From Solibaculum mannosilyticum (GTDB taxonomy: Bacteria > Bacillota > Clostridia > Oscillospirales > Acutalibacteraceae), in the NCBI RefSeq assembly GCF_015140235.1, contig NZ_AP023321.1, positions 2,098,501 through 2,162,500 on the forward strand: DNA of 64,000 bases, read 5' to 3'. The translations under genes and the position numbers were made by a program. The notes below the pieces were generated by a model that did not search any database, had not been told where the DNA came from, and saw only the letters and a program-made list of their open reading frames with translations. Positions 46,290 to 54,618 of the stretch are shown piece after piece. Numbering within the stretch: position 1 is the stretch's first letter; every line of letters begins with the position of its first letter.

Positions 46290-46856
46290 TTGTAATAATC
46301 CTCTCCTTTTCGTTTTTTAGGATGCGCGGATGATGGATCGCTTTGATTTTTCTTTCCCTCCTTGATATATCATCAAAGCTTTTCTAAATATACAGCAGAT
46401 TACTATATTTACACAGCAAATCACTATATTTCAGATTAGCTATATAAAATATATAATTGCCCCCACCAAATACGCTCATCATTTACAACTAAAATAATAA
46501 AACTCCTTATTTTAAAAGTCAATAATCTGCTAAAATATTAAATTCAAAAGAATCAAATATAGTAGACATTGTACTTTTACAGCACTTTTTATTAATTCAA
46601 TTGTATTTATCAGTAATAATTTCCTATAAATCCTCCTATGTTTTGTTTGTATAGCCAATTTATTCGCGTGTGAAAAAATAAACTCCAACTTTTTCTGCCT
46701 ATCATCTTTTCCTCAATATAACAAGATTATCATATCTTATCTTTTAAATGGCTTCCACCATGATCTGTTTAAATTTATGGAAAATCTGTGTAAAGTGGAA
46801 GCCATTCCTATTGAAGACCCAAAAGCCATTTTCAGATATTGATTCTAGGGAATCTT
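46290..46856. other. AT-rich upstream region of the mannosidase gene
   Basis: 567 bp, strongly AT-rich, no gene seen. It holds two 18-bp direct repeats (46393-46431) and an 11-bp inverted repeat with a 36-nt loop, ATGGCTTCCAC/GTGGAAGCCAT (46748-46805), which lies just past the adenine deaminase stop. Confidence 0.6.
46393..46431. repeat. Direct repeats with 21-bp period upstream of mannosidase
   Basis: CAGCAGATTACTATATTT and CAGCAAATCACTATATTT (16 of 18 identical), starts 21 bp apart, i.e. two helical turns. About 105-145 bp upstream of the mannosidase start, where an activator site would be expected. Confidence 0.45.
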
Positions 46857-48527
46857 CTATTCCACCTCTACCGTCCCCATATCGGTAATCCGGATCTCTG
46901 GAATTACTGGCAATGCCAAAAAGCTCAAGGCGATAAAAGGATCCATCTTGTCATTGACGCCCATAGAATACGCTATACGGGTCATCTCCTGGATGTTTTC
47001 CGTCAGTTGATTGAGTCCTTTTTCAGACATCAGTCCCCCTATGGGAAGTTCCAGCGTTGCCAGTACCTTTCCCCCGCGCACCAGAGTATAGCCTCCTTGA
47101 ACCCGGTTTAACTCTTCGGCTGCAGCCAACATATCCCTGTCGTTGTCCCCAACCAAAATCAAGTTGTGGGAATCGTGGGCCACCGTTGTGGCAATGGCCC
47201 CGTTTTGCAGTCCATACCGGCTGAGAAGCCCTACTCCAATATGTCCTGTGGCGTGATGACGCTCTACCACTGCAATTTTTAGAAGCCTCCCATCCTCTAA
47301 CATGCCATGGACCTCTCCCTTGCTTACGATCGTCTTTTGGGTAATAATCTGATTCTCCACCATTTGGATGACCGGATATTGTTCCTGATCAGGCAAGGCC
47401 AGACTTTTTTTATCCAGAGGCGGCAGACGGACTGAATGTCTTACACTCTCTTGAACCGGCGGCATTTTAGGCGTCATGCATAGCTCTCGGACGGGCTTGC
47501 CTCCAAAGTAGACGTCTCTTACCGTTACCTTTTCCAGATCGTCCAGGATCACCAGATCTGCCCGGTATCCGGGAGCTATGGCCCCTATACCGTCCAGTCC
47601 ATAAATGCGTGCGGCATTGATGGTGGCCAGCTGATAGGCTGTCACAGGGGTCATGCCAAGCCCAATGGCCATTTGAATATTATGCCGGATGGTCCCTTCC
47701 TTATGGATATCCAGCAGATGCTTATCATCAGTACAAAAAGCAAGATGTGCGGTATCCAGCCCTTCCTCCACCACACCTTTGACAATAGCCTCTAAATTTC
47801 TGCTGCCGCTTCCCTCCCGAACGAGCACAGCCATCCCGGCACGGAGTTTATCCCTGGCTTCCCCAAATGTGACGCTCTCATGATCGGTTGCAATGCCCGC
47901 CGCAGCATAAGGCTGTAACATCTCCTGGGGCGCTGAGGGAAGATGCCCGTCCAATACCTTTCCTTTGAATAACTCCAGTTTTTCCATCACGTCAGGACGG
48001 CGCTGTACCACCCCTTTTGCATCCATCATCTCCCCCAGACCTGTGACACGGGGATGACTTAAAAACTCCGCCAAGTCCTCCGCTTTTAAGATGCTGCCCG
48101 CATGTTCAAAGGGTGTGGCTGGTACGCAGGAAGGTACTTGGACATAGTAATGAATGGGAAGATTTTCCGAACGGTCCAGCATAAACTGGATGCCAGCTTT
48201 TCCTGCCACATTTGCGATTTCATGGGGATCGGTAATGACGGTGGTAACACCGTAGCGCAATTCCTCCCGGCAGTAAATTTCCGGCAGCGCCATGGAGGAT
48301 TCCACATGGCAGTGGGCGTTAATAAATCCGGGAGATACATACTTCCCCTCTAGATCCACAGCATTAGGCCCCTCGTAACATCCCACTCCGGCGATGATAC
48401 CGTCACACAGCGCGATATCTCCCGTCAGGATCTCTCCTGTGAGCACCTGAATGATTTTTCCACGTTTGAGCACAAGATCAGGCTGACGTTTTCCCGAGGC
48501 TGTTTCGATCAAATGCTGTCGGTTCAC
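46857..48527 (-). CDS. ade: Adenine deaminase (amidohydrolase family)
   Basis: 556 residues from a GTG (AAAGGATGG upstream). Metal-site motifs are FINAHCHVESSM, TTVITDPHEIANVAG, HLPSAPQEML and DHESVTFGEARDKLRAGM, followed by AFCTDDKHLLDI; the C-terminal adenine deaminase domain is complete (VAHDSHNLILVGDNDRDMLA). It converts adenine to hypoxanthine and ammonia in purine salvage. Length fits the Ade family (~570). Monocistronic. Confidence 0.93.
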   Translation of the reverse strand: MNRQHLIETASGKRQPDLVLKRGKIIQVLTGEILTGDIALCDGIIAGVGCYEGPNAVDLEGKYVSPGFINAHCHVESSMALPEIYCREELRYGVTTVITDPHEIANVAGKAGIQFMLDRSENLPIHYYVQVPSCVPATPFEHAGSILKAEDLAEFLSHPRVTGLGEMMDAKGVVQRRPDVMEKLELFKGKVLDGHLPSAPQEMLQPYAAAGIATDHESVTFGEARDKLRAGMAVLVREGSGSRNLEAIVKGVVEEGLDTAHLAFCTDDKHLLDIHKEGTIRHNIQMAIGLGMTPVTAYQLATINAARIYGLDGIGAIAPGYRADLVILDDLEKVTVRDVYFGGKPVRELCMTPKMPPVQESVRHSVRLPPLDKKSLALPDQEQYPVIQMVENQIITQKTIVSKGEVHGMLEDGRLLKIAVVERHHATGHIGVGLLSRYGLQNGAIATTVAHDSHNLILVGDNDRDMLAAAEELNRVQGGYTLVRGGKVLATLELPIGGLMSEKGLNQLTENIQEMTRIAYSMGVNDKMDPFIALSFLALPVIPEIRITDMGTVEVE

Positions 48528-48720
48528 AACGGCACCATCCTTTCTCTTCTCTGCGCCAGAGTCCCATTTTCTTAGGACTGCCCATCTCTTCCGGTGATAT
48601 TGACAGTATTATAGCACAAACAAATTATTTTTCCATCTCTTTGTCCTTTTATTTTAGACTGCCCTGTACCTCACCCTCTCCACTTTATTCTCCTGGCTGA
48701 AATCTCGTACTATTCCATAT

Positions 48721-48750
48721 AAAAAACGGAAGTGCCAAAAGCACTTCCGC
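48721..48750 (-). terminator. Terminator of the XRE/zinc-ribbon gene
   Basis: CGGAAGTGC-CAAAA-GCACTTCCG with TTTTTT on the minus strand. Confidence 0.85.
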
Positions 48751-48764
48751 CCCATCTGGCATCT

Positions 48765-49211
48765 TTATTCCTCCTGCTTCCATCGGCTTAAACTTTTCAG
48801 CTTGTTTTGCAGATATTGCCTGGCTTGTCGTTCATCTTCCCAACCCATGTGTGGGATGCACTGTTCAACCATTTCCTCCATGGTACAATGGCTGAGAAAA
48901 TCCCCGTCGGCATAACACCATTTACAGTACTGTTCATTCATGTCCCCGTTGGCTTCACGGCTAATCAAACTGTCGTCCTCCATGGGCATTCCGCAGCTTT
49001 GGCAAATCAGTTGGCTCGGTGTTCCCAACAGGGTATTGACCGAGATATTAAATTCCCTGGATATGAGTTTTAAAGTATCTACGCTTGGAATGGTCTCCCC
49101 CGTCTCCCACCGGCTGACAGCCTGACGCGTCACCAACAAGCGATGAGCCATTTCATCTTGTGTCAGATTATGTTGTTTCCGCAGTCCGAACAATACATTT
49201 TTAGTCTCCAC
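48765..49211 (-). CDS. XRE regulator fused to a zinc-ribbon domain
   Basis: 148 residues from a GTG. HTH_3 domain at ~5-62 (LRKQHNLTQDEMAHRLLVTR, QAVSRWETGETIPSVDTLKL), then a putative zinc-ribbon domain with four Cys in LICQSCGMPM and YCKWCYADGDF, and a helical end (MEEMVEQCIPHMGWEDERQA). Proteins of this two-domain kind are common in Firmicutes; the zinc-ribbon half also occurs alone. Role of the second domain is unknown. Monocistronic. Confidence 0.85.
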   Translation of the reverse strand: METKNVLFGLRKQHNLTQDEMAHRLLVTRQAVSRWETGETIPSVDTLKLISREFNISVNTLLGTPSQLICQSCGMPMEDDSLISREANGDMNEQYCKWCYADGDFLSHCTMEEMVEQCIPHMGWEDERQARQYLQNKLKSLSRWKQEE

Positions 49212-49386
49212 ACTCTCATCCCCCTAGTTTTTTGTTCCTATAGTATCCTGTTTTCCATATCTCCTCCCCATTCCCCGGGAGGACGTTTTTCTCTCCTCTA
49301 TTATACCCTTTCCCCTTTGGGAAACAAGCAACTGTCAGTTGCTCTCCAGCATAGTGGCATAATGGGGGATCTCCCAGGAAAGGAGC

Positions 49387-49786
49387 TTATTTGTTTTCGT
49401 TAATCAGATCTTGTAATCGTCTGCGCAACGTATTATAAATTGGTTCTGATTGTTTTGGATCTGAGTTTAACAATTCTATTGTCCCAACAAGATGCTTCAC
49501 CTGTTGTTTCATGAGATAGGACGCATCCTTTCGAAATCTGATAAATAGGGAAAAAGGAAAAAACATAGTCTTCTTTGCCAGGTTTTCTGCCATAATACTC
49601 TTCAAACATCTTAATCAAATCATTTAGTTCTTTCTCTATTTCCGGTGTAATAGGAAGCCGTTTTATCAATGCCTGATTCTCATCGTATCCCCATCTCACT
49701 TATTTTAGTTTACAGCATTCGCCATATGACTTCTGGCTTCCACGTGGACAAGGATTTATGTCCTCGTATTCCGTAAACGATTTCAT
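49387..49786 (-). pseudogene. SEC-C motif protein gene, broken by a stop and a frameshift
   Basis: Translation from ATG 49786 (AGAGGTG upstream) gives a 28-residue SEC-C-like head (INPCPRGSQKSYGECCKLK), then TAA (49700-49702). The same frame continues without a break as VRWGYDENQALIKRLPITPE to KPGKEDYVF. There a +1 shift at a T6 run (complement of about 49562-49567) is needed to go on as FPFSLFIRFRKDASYLMKQQ and end at 49387. The three parts read as one protein of ~130 residues. One SEC-C cysteine is also replaced (usual PCPCGS, here PCPRGS). SEC-C motifs bind zinc. The double lesion argues for decay rather than sequencing error. Confidence 0.7.
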
Positions 49787-50040
49787 ATGTTCACCTCTTC
49801 TAATAAAAATTATTCCAACAAAAGCCGACATACTTATGTCGGTCCAAGACACAGGCACAGTGCTACAAAAAGTGCAGGGCGCGAATTACTTATCACAGGT
49901 GTGGAAGGGATACACACTTTAGATGCTGCTTGCCTGGATAAAAGAAAAGAGTCCAGACGCGAACTGCGTCCAGACTCAGTCTGGTGAGGCAAACGGTTTC
50001 GGTGCCACCCATAATGCGAGCGGAATACTATAAAAAAGAA

Positions 50041-50072
50041 AAACCTGCGGAGCGCGAATGCTCACCGCAGGT
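50041..50072 (-). terminator. Second terminator of the tRNA operon
   Basis: On the minus strand ACCTGCGGTGAG-N6-CGCTCCGCAGGT followed by TTTTCTTTTTT. Confidence 0.65.
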
Positions 50073-50129
50073 GTGGAAGGGGTGGATACTTTAGATACCG
50101 CTTGCGGCGCGAGTGTCTTGCTGGATAAA

Positions 50130-50164
50130 AGAAAAGAGTCCGAACGCGAACTGCGTTCGGACTC
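50130..50164 (-). terminator. First terminator after tRNA-Tyr
   Basis: GAGTCCGAACGC pairs with GCGTTCGGACTC; CTTTTCTTTT follows on the minus strand. It begins 5 nt past the CCA of tRNA-Tyr. Confidence 0.85.
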
Positions 50165-50168
50165 AGTC

Positions 50169-50253
50169 TGGTGGGGAGAGATGGATTCGAACCATCGAAG
50201 TCACTGACAACAGATTTACAGTCTGCCCCCTTTGGCCACTCGGGAATCTCCCC
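50169..50253 (-). tRNA. tRNA-Tyr (anticodon GUA)
   Basis: 85 nt with encoded CCA. Acceptor GGGGAGA/TCTCCCC, anticodon loop CTGTAAA in the stem CAGA/TCTG, a long variable arm (class II) and the T arm GATGGTTCGAATCCATC. All arms pair. It lies 31 nt after tRNA-Thr on the same strand. Confidence 0.95.
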
Positions 50254-50284
50254 CTATTCAATATAAAACGCCTTGCAAAAGATG

Positions 50285-50360
50285 TGGAGCTGGTGGACGG
50301 ACTCGAACCCCCGACCTGCTGATTACAAATCAGCTGCTCTACCAGCTGAGCTACACCAGC
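50285..50360 (-). tRNA. tRNA-Thr (anticodon UGU)
   Basis: 76 nt with encoded CCA. Acceptor GCTGGTG/CACCAGC, D arm GCTCAGCTGGTAGAGC, anticodon stem CTGAT/ATCAG with loop TTGTA(A) giving UGU, and T arm with GGTTCGAGTCC. First gene of the two-tRNA unit. Confidence 0.95.
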
Positions 50361-50431
50361 ACAACAGGCGACGCATATTAATATACCATACCTTCAACTG
50401 CATGTCAAGCATTTTCTTCTAATTTTCGTCA

Positions 50432-50475
50432 AAAAAACGCTGTCCGGATTTTTTCTTTCCCGTCATCCGGACAGC
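50432..50475 (-). terminator. Terminator of ricT
   Basis: GCTGTCCGGA pairs with TCCGGACAGC across an 17-nt loop; seven T follow on the minus strand. Confidence 0.8.
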
Positions 50476-50487
50476 TCACATCACATC

Positions 50488-51420
50488 TTATGACTTCTTT
50501 TGCTGCTTTGGAATATCTCTTTCCTGTCTAACAGGTTTCTGTTCCTCTTGCTGGCCGGATTCCTTTGGTTCTTCCTTCTTGTCCTTCTTAGGACAATCCT
50601 TCAGAGATTCCCGGCGCAGGCTCTTTAACTTGGAACGATGGAACATCTTTGGCACTGCATCCGGCGTCTTGTCCATACGTACCTTAATATCCCCCGTCAG
50701 CAGATTGGTCTCGCACACCACGCCTTTCCCTTCCGGCGTCGAAACAGGTGTCCCCACCCTTGGGGTAATGTGCAGCAAGTATTCGTAACTGTCCTGCTCG
50801 TACTTCAGACAACACATCAAGCGGCCACAGGTTCCGGAGATTTTGACTGGATTAATAGAAAGCCCTTGTTCCTTTGCCATCTTGATGGACACCGGCTGAA
50901 ATTCTCCCAGAAAAGTGGAGCAGCAAAATGGGCGTCCACATATCCCGATGCCACCCAACATCTTGGATTCATCGCGCACACCGATCTGACGCAGCTCAAT
51001 CCGGGTGCGGAAGACCGATGCCAAGTCCTTGACCAGTTCACGGAAGTCCACACGGCCGTCGGCCGTAAAATAAAACAGGATCTTGTTGTTATCAAAAGTG
51101 TATTCCACATCCACCAGTTTCATTTCCAGCTTATGGCTTTCGATCTTCTTCAGGCAAATCCGGAACGCTTCTTTTTCCTTGCGGGCATTCTCCTCCAGCC
51201 TTTTGATATCCTCTTTGGTGGCCATTCGGATCACCGGCTTGAGCGGCTTGACGATTTCTTCATCCTCAACCTGGCGATTGGACATCACCACTTCGCCGCA
51301 TTCCACCCCTCGGGCCGTCTCTACAATTACCCGTTGTCCCTTTTGGACCTGATTGCCTGCGGGATCAAAATAATAAATCTTACCGATATTTTTAAAGCGA
51401 ATGCCTATTACTTCAGTCAT
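50488..51420 (-). CDS. ricT: PSP1-domain protein RicT/YaaT-like
   Basis: 310 residues; ATG with AAGGAGGG upstream. The PSP1 domain is clear: VIGIRFKNIGKIYYFDPAGN, RVIVETARGVECGEVV, KILFYFTADGRVDFRELVKD and the Cys-rich IGICGRPFCCSTFLGEFQPV plus ISGTCGRLMCCLKYEQDSYE. In B. subtilis RicT (YaaT) with RicA and RicF forms an iron-sulfur complex that affects RNase Y, sporulation and competence. The C-terminal ~50 residues are Lys/Glu/Gln-rich and disordered. Confidence 0.9.
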   Translation of the reverse strand: MTEVIGIRFKNIGKIYYFDPAGNQVQKGQRVIVETARGVECGEVVMSNRQVEDEEIVKPLKPVIRMATKEDIKRLEENARKEKEAFRICLKKIESHKLEMKLVDVEYTFDNNKILFYFTADGRVDFRELVKDLASVFRTRIELRQIGVRDESKMLGGIGICGRPFCCSTFLGEFQPVSIKMAKEQGLSINPVKISGTCGRLMCCLKYEQDSYEYLLHITPRVGTPVSTPEGKGVVCETNLLTGDIKVRMDKTPDAVPKMFHRSKLKSLRRESLKDCPKKDKKEEPKESGQQEEQKPVRQERDIPKQQKKS

Positions 51421-51520
51421 GATTCCCTCCTTATAAATTATGTTGCATTGGGATCAGCATTACCTTTTCATTATAATGCATTCTCGCCAAAGGCGCAAGA
51501 GAAAGCACTTCCCCATCCAA

Positions 51521-51555
51521 AAGAAAACGCTGGGATGAATGATCCCAGCGTTTCC
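51521..51555 (-). terminator. Terminator of the methyltransferase gene
   Basis: AAACGCTGGGAT-N5-ATCCCAGCGTTT, then TTTTCTTTT on the minus strand. Confidence 0.75.
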
Positions 51556-51648
51556 CATCTCCTGCTCTCTTTTCCATACGCTCTACGGCTACATTCTATA
51601 GATTCCTTCTGAACCCTTGACCGTCCATAGAACAACATGCGCCGGCAG

Positions 51649-52278
51649 CTATTGCTGCTGCCTGAGATGGAAGTCCAAACGGATAAGACGTTTCCCATTT
51701 GGCATAGGAATCTCCTCCCGCAACATCACAACCCAACCTGCTTCTCTCATACGTGCGACCAATCCCGTAGGATCTATATCCTGATATATCTCCTCTACTC
51801 TTTGCAGTTCCTGGACATAGGGCGATGGAGACACTACATTTTCTTTCTGGCCCTGCTGGACTACACAGGAAACCAATCGAGGACGGATAGTATCAAGACA
51901 ATGGAAAAAGCATCCTATTCCGATGTACTCCAACACTAAGTTGGCAATGACCAGATCCACTTGGGGCAGAGAGATCTCCGGCTGCCTTAAATCGGCGCAT
52001 ATGAGTTTTAAGCAGGACTGCAGCTTGGGATATCTTCTCCAGCAAGCGTTTAAGTACTCATCGTTGATATCCACTCCCACAACACTTTCATACTGGTCGG
52101 CTTCAATATGTTCTAACCCATTGCCTCCAGCGACCCCTAAGATGGCCACCGAATTTACAGGGTATCCATTTAACTGGCGTTCCATCAACCGATTGAGTTC
52201 CTGAAGCTGATATACTTTTTGTTCCGCCATGTGTCTTTCATATTGATCAAGAGGGACTTCCCTCCATGGATTTTTCAT
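51649..52278 (-). CDS. Class I SAM-dependent methyltransferase
   Basis: 209 residues from ATG 52278 (GAGGTG upstream; GTG 52287 possible). Motif I NSVAILGVAGGNGLEHI, the acidic end of beta-2 in VVGVDIN, motif III CADLRQPEISLPQVD and motif IV LVIANLVLEYIG are present. Substrate unknown. Monocistronic, with its own terminator. Confidence 0.83.
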   Translation of the reverse strand: MKNPWREVPLDQYERHMAEQKVYQLQELNRLMERQLNGYPVNSVAILGVAGGNGLEHIEADQYESVVGVDINDEYLNACWRRYPKLQSCLKLICADLRQPEISLPQVDLVIANLVLEYIGIGCFFHCLDTIRPRLVSCVVQQGQKENVVSPSPYVQELQRVEEIYQDIDPTGLVARMREAGWVVMLREEIPMPNGKRLIRLDFHLRQQQ

Positions 52279-52701
52279 ATCTGACACCTCACCATTTTCT
52301 AAACTTGTATAATTCTATTAAATTATCCTATTTGTATAATACAAGGCTAACCTTACGCTCTATTCTTTAACTAGGATTTTTGTCCTTATCTGCAGGCACA
52401 ACTGGACAAATCTTTCCTACCTTTTATTGAAATTATAGCAAGAAGGTTTTACAAAAACAATTTATTTTGACCTTTTTCATTTGAGAATACTGTCGCCGTA
52501 AAAAACTATTGTTTTTTCTTATTTTGATTCATTTTCTCTGTCGGACATGCTCCTTTCTTGGGCTAAAAAGAGCAATTTTTTCACAAATTAAGTCTTTTTT
52601 CTGCCCCTGAAATTAATTGCTTTAAAAATACCTATCCGACTAAATTAAGGCAGTTTACTTCTTTTTCAAAAAATTCCCGTTTACAGCTAAAATATGACAA
52701 G

Positions 52702-53000
52702 AAAAAGGCACAGAGACCTATGTTCTGTGCCTTTTTCTCCAGCTACGATCGGGGATTCTCCCGGCTGCTGGAATCTATATAAAGCGAGCGGAGAAGCCGA
52801 TCCGGCTACCCATGGCGCTCGACGCCCGTAACCGGTAGCAAAACCTATCCCAACCCGCGCAAGAACCAGCTGAAAACCGGACTTTGGGGATGACATACCT
52901 TACCGCCGACCACTGACGCTCGCGGGTTTTTCCGCTCTCTGTATCAGTGTATGCACCGGACGCCCTATGGCGACAAAAATGTTTCATCCCTATTTCCCCA
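52702..53000 (-). ncRNA. Structured ncRNA candidate, possibly the raiA motif
   Basis: GC-rich island in AT-rich DNA. On the minus strand it has a TATAAT at 53022-53027, then about 300 nt with nested helices (CACTGA...TCAGTG; GCTACC...GGTAGC; CCAGC...GCTGG), ending in a perfect terminator, AGGCACAGA/TCTGTGCCT with T5 (52702-52736). Frames inside it (for example 52687-52896) look like small proteins that recur as spurious annotations in gut Firmicutes, as expected of a conserved RNA. The name raiA motif is from memory and is not verified. Confidence 0.6.
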
Positions 53001-53263
53001 AACTTGTGATTATCGCGCCATATTATACATTTAGTATTTTATCGGGAACGATTGTATTGATTTCTTGTCCCATTCTGCAGCCAAAAATGGAAAATACAGA
53101 AAATGTATTTTTGTTTAAAGTTCCATGTACTATTGAGTAGATGGCAGAATTTTGATGTTTCTTTTTCTCGTTCTATCGTATTTCCTGAAAAACCAGTAGA
53201 TATATTCCTATATCCTGTTTTGAAACTGCTATTTTTAGAAATGCCGCTTGGACTAGCAGTCTA

Positions 53264-53292
53264 TTGACAAAATAATTAAAATGATATAAAAT
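53264..53292 (+). promoter_or_regulatory. Promoter of the first DUF4854 lipoprotein
   Basis: TTGACA, 17-bp spacer, TAAAAT. A small hairpin (TTCTCA/TGAGAA, 53311-53326) precedes the Shine-Dalgarno GAAAGGA. Confidence 0.8.
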
Positions 53293-53341
53293 TTTTTAAA
53301 TTTTTTTGAATTCTCAGCTTTGAGAAGAAAGGAACAATCCT

Positions 53342-53851
53342 ATGAAGAAGATCATGATTCGCATTCTGACCTTGGGCTTAGCCTGCATTATGGCCCTTTC
53401 CCTTGCTGCCTGCGGCTCCGACAACACTTCCTCCACTGCCAACGATAATTCTAAGGCAGCTGCCTCTCAGAGCAGTACCGCCGCCGAAAGCAGTAAGGCC
53501 TCTACCTCTTCCAGCGGCAAGTACGCCTCCATTGACGAGTATGTTAACTCTGATATTGTGCAATCCCAACTAGAGTCCCTGACGGGTTCTATGGAAGACA
53601 ACAACATCGAGATGACCGTCACAGGTGAAGGCGATAGACTGATCTATGAGTATACTTATACCACTGATGTAGGGGATGTCGATACTGTTGTGTCGGTCTT
53701 AGAGCAAGGTCTGGAAGCCAATGCTTCTACCTTTGAAAAAGTTGCATCGAATCTCAAATTGACTGTGGATGTAGAAACACCGGTCGTGGTTGTGCGTTAT
53801 CTGACAGAGGATGGTAAAGAATTATGCTCGCGTGAATTCTCCGCTGAATAA
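53342..53851 (+). CDS. DUF4854 lipoprotein
   Basis: 169 residues. Signal II MKKIMIRILTLGLACIMALS with lipobox LAAC (Cys 24), then a Ser/Ala-rich linker (~25-58), then a DUF4854 domain (YASIDEYVNSDIVQSQLESL ... YEYTYTTDVGDVDTV ... PVVVVRYLTEDGKEL). DUF4854 proteins are exported and uncharacterised. Paralogue of the gene at 54093. Confidence 0.85.
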   Translation: MKKIMIRILTLGLACIMALSLAACGSDNTSSTANDNSKAAASQSSTAAESSKASTSSSGKYASIDEYVNSDIVQSQLESLTGSMEDNNIEMTVTGEGDRLIYEYTYTTDVGDVDTVVSVLEQGLEANASTFEKVASNLKLTVDVETPVVVVRYLTEDGKELCSREFSAE

Positions 53852-53862
53852 GACGGATTTTG

Positions 53863-53900
53863 AAAAAAAGGCTCCTTCCACACGGCAGGAGCCTTTTTTT
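53863..53900 (+). terminator. Terminator of the first DUF4854 gene
   Basis: AAAGGCTCCT-N10-AGGAGCCTTTTTTT. Confidence 0.85.
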
Positions 53901-54014
53901 CATTGTGCTCGCGTATTGTATTGCATTGATCTGCATCTTGAGAAATTGATCACAGGATAATATGAATCTGAATAAGGTTTTATTTTGAGAAATTTTGACT
54001 GATATAGAAGTCTA

Positions 54015-54043
54015 TTGACAAAACAATTAAAATGATGTAAAAT
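54015..54043 (+). promoter_or_regulatory. Promoter of the second DUF4854 lipoprotein
   Basis: TTGACA, 17-bp spacer, TAAAAT. The whole 95-bp region to the start codon is nearly identical to that of the first copy. Confidence 0.8.
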
Positions 54044-54092
54044 TTTTTTAAATTTTTTTGAATTCTCAGCTTTGAGAAGAAAGGAACATCCT

Positions 54093-54506
54093 ATGAAAAA
54101 GATCATGATTCGCGTTCTGACCCTGGGCTTGGCCTGTGTTATGGTTCTGTCCCTTGCTGCCTGCGGCGGCGGCAAATTCTCCTCCATCGACGCATATGTT
54201 AAGTCCGATACCGTACAGTCTCAGTTAGAGACCCTGCTCGACTCTCTGGACGGCAGCGGCATGGAGATGACTGTGAAAGGCGAAGGCAACAAGTTAATCT
54301 ATGAGTACACTTTTAATACGGATTTGGGTGATACCGATACCGTTGCAGCTTCTCTGGAACAGGCTTTGGATGCCAATGCTTCTACCTTTGAATCGGTCGC
54401 ATCTGAATTGAAAAAAGAAGTAAATGTGGATAATCCTGTCGTGGTCGTCCGTTATCTGTCTGGTGACGGCAGTGAGTTGTGCTCCCGCGAGTTCTCCGCT
54501 GAATAA
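54093..54506 (+). CDS. DUF4854 lipoprotein, second copy
   Basis: 137 residues from ATG 54093 (GAAAGGAAC upstream). Signal II ending LAACGGG; the Ser/Ala linker of the first copy is missing, so the domain (FSSIDAYVKSDTVQSQLETL ... YEYTFNTDLGDTDTV ... PVVVVRYLSGDGSEL) follows the lipid anchor almost directly. Both end in CSREFSAE. Its own terminator has been split by the mobile element that starts about 40 nt downstream. Confidence 0.85.
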   Translation: MKKIMIRVLTLGLACVMVLSLAACGGGKFSSIDAYVKSDTVQSQLETLLDSLDGSGMEMTVKGEGNKLIYEYTFNTDLGDTDTVAASLEQALDANASTFESVASELKKEVNVDNPVVVVRYLSGDGSELCSREFSAE

Positions 54507-54527
54507 GGTTATCCTCTTAAAAGAAAC

Positions 54528-54549
54528 AAAAAGCTCCTGCCCTAAGGCA
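54528..54549 (+). terminator. Left half of a split terminator, left att junction
   Basis: AAAAAGCTCCTGCC plus CTAAGGCA. The missing right arm is found at 62505-62519. AAGGCA at 54544-54549 is repeated at 62503-62508. Confidence 0.75.
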
Positions 54550-54578
54550 CCCGCTCATAAGGAAGTAATTTGATTGTC

Positions 54579-54618
54579 GCAGGGCGGCATGGCTGAAAGG
54601 TCATGCCGCCCTGCCTTT
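54579..54618 (+). terminator. Hairpin at the left end of the element
   Basis: GCAGGGCGGCATG pairs exactly with CATGCCGCCCTGC, followed by CTTTTC. It covers the last codons of the recombinase and may now end transcripts of the second DUF4854 gene. Confidence 0.65.

Larger units (their letters stand above)
49860..50168 (-). repeat. tRNA-trailer region: two copies of a terminator pair
   Basis: The stretch downstream of tRNA-Tyr is present twice (about 49890-49990 and 50053-50170), each with a hairpin, the shared TTTTATCCAG...TCTAAAGT...CCCTTCCACACCTG segment and a second hairpin with ATTCGCG. The first copy is preceded by ...GCCTCACCA, which may be the 3' end of a lost tRNA gene. Confidence 0.6.
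52288..53341. other. Long intergenic region with a structured RNA
   Basis: Over 1 kb without a credible protein gene. 52290-52690 is AT-rich and shows nothing recognisable. 52702-53000 holds the RNA candidate described separately. 53030-53260 is AT-rich again and ends in the lipoprotein promoter. Confidence 0.7.

Noticed and set aside
49860-50170. Possible CRISPR-like repeat
   Set aside because: Only two long copies containing terminator hairpins, no regular spacers and no cas genes.
49787-50322. Plus-strand frames of 66-69 residues
   Set aside because: They read through tRNA-Tyr, tRNA-Thr and the trailer hairpins in antisense.
52687-52987. Two short minus-strand frames of about 70 residues
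   Set aside because: They lie in the structured RNA region, overlap each other and cover its hairpins; they are better explained as RNA sequence.
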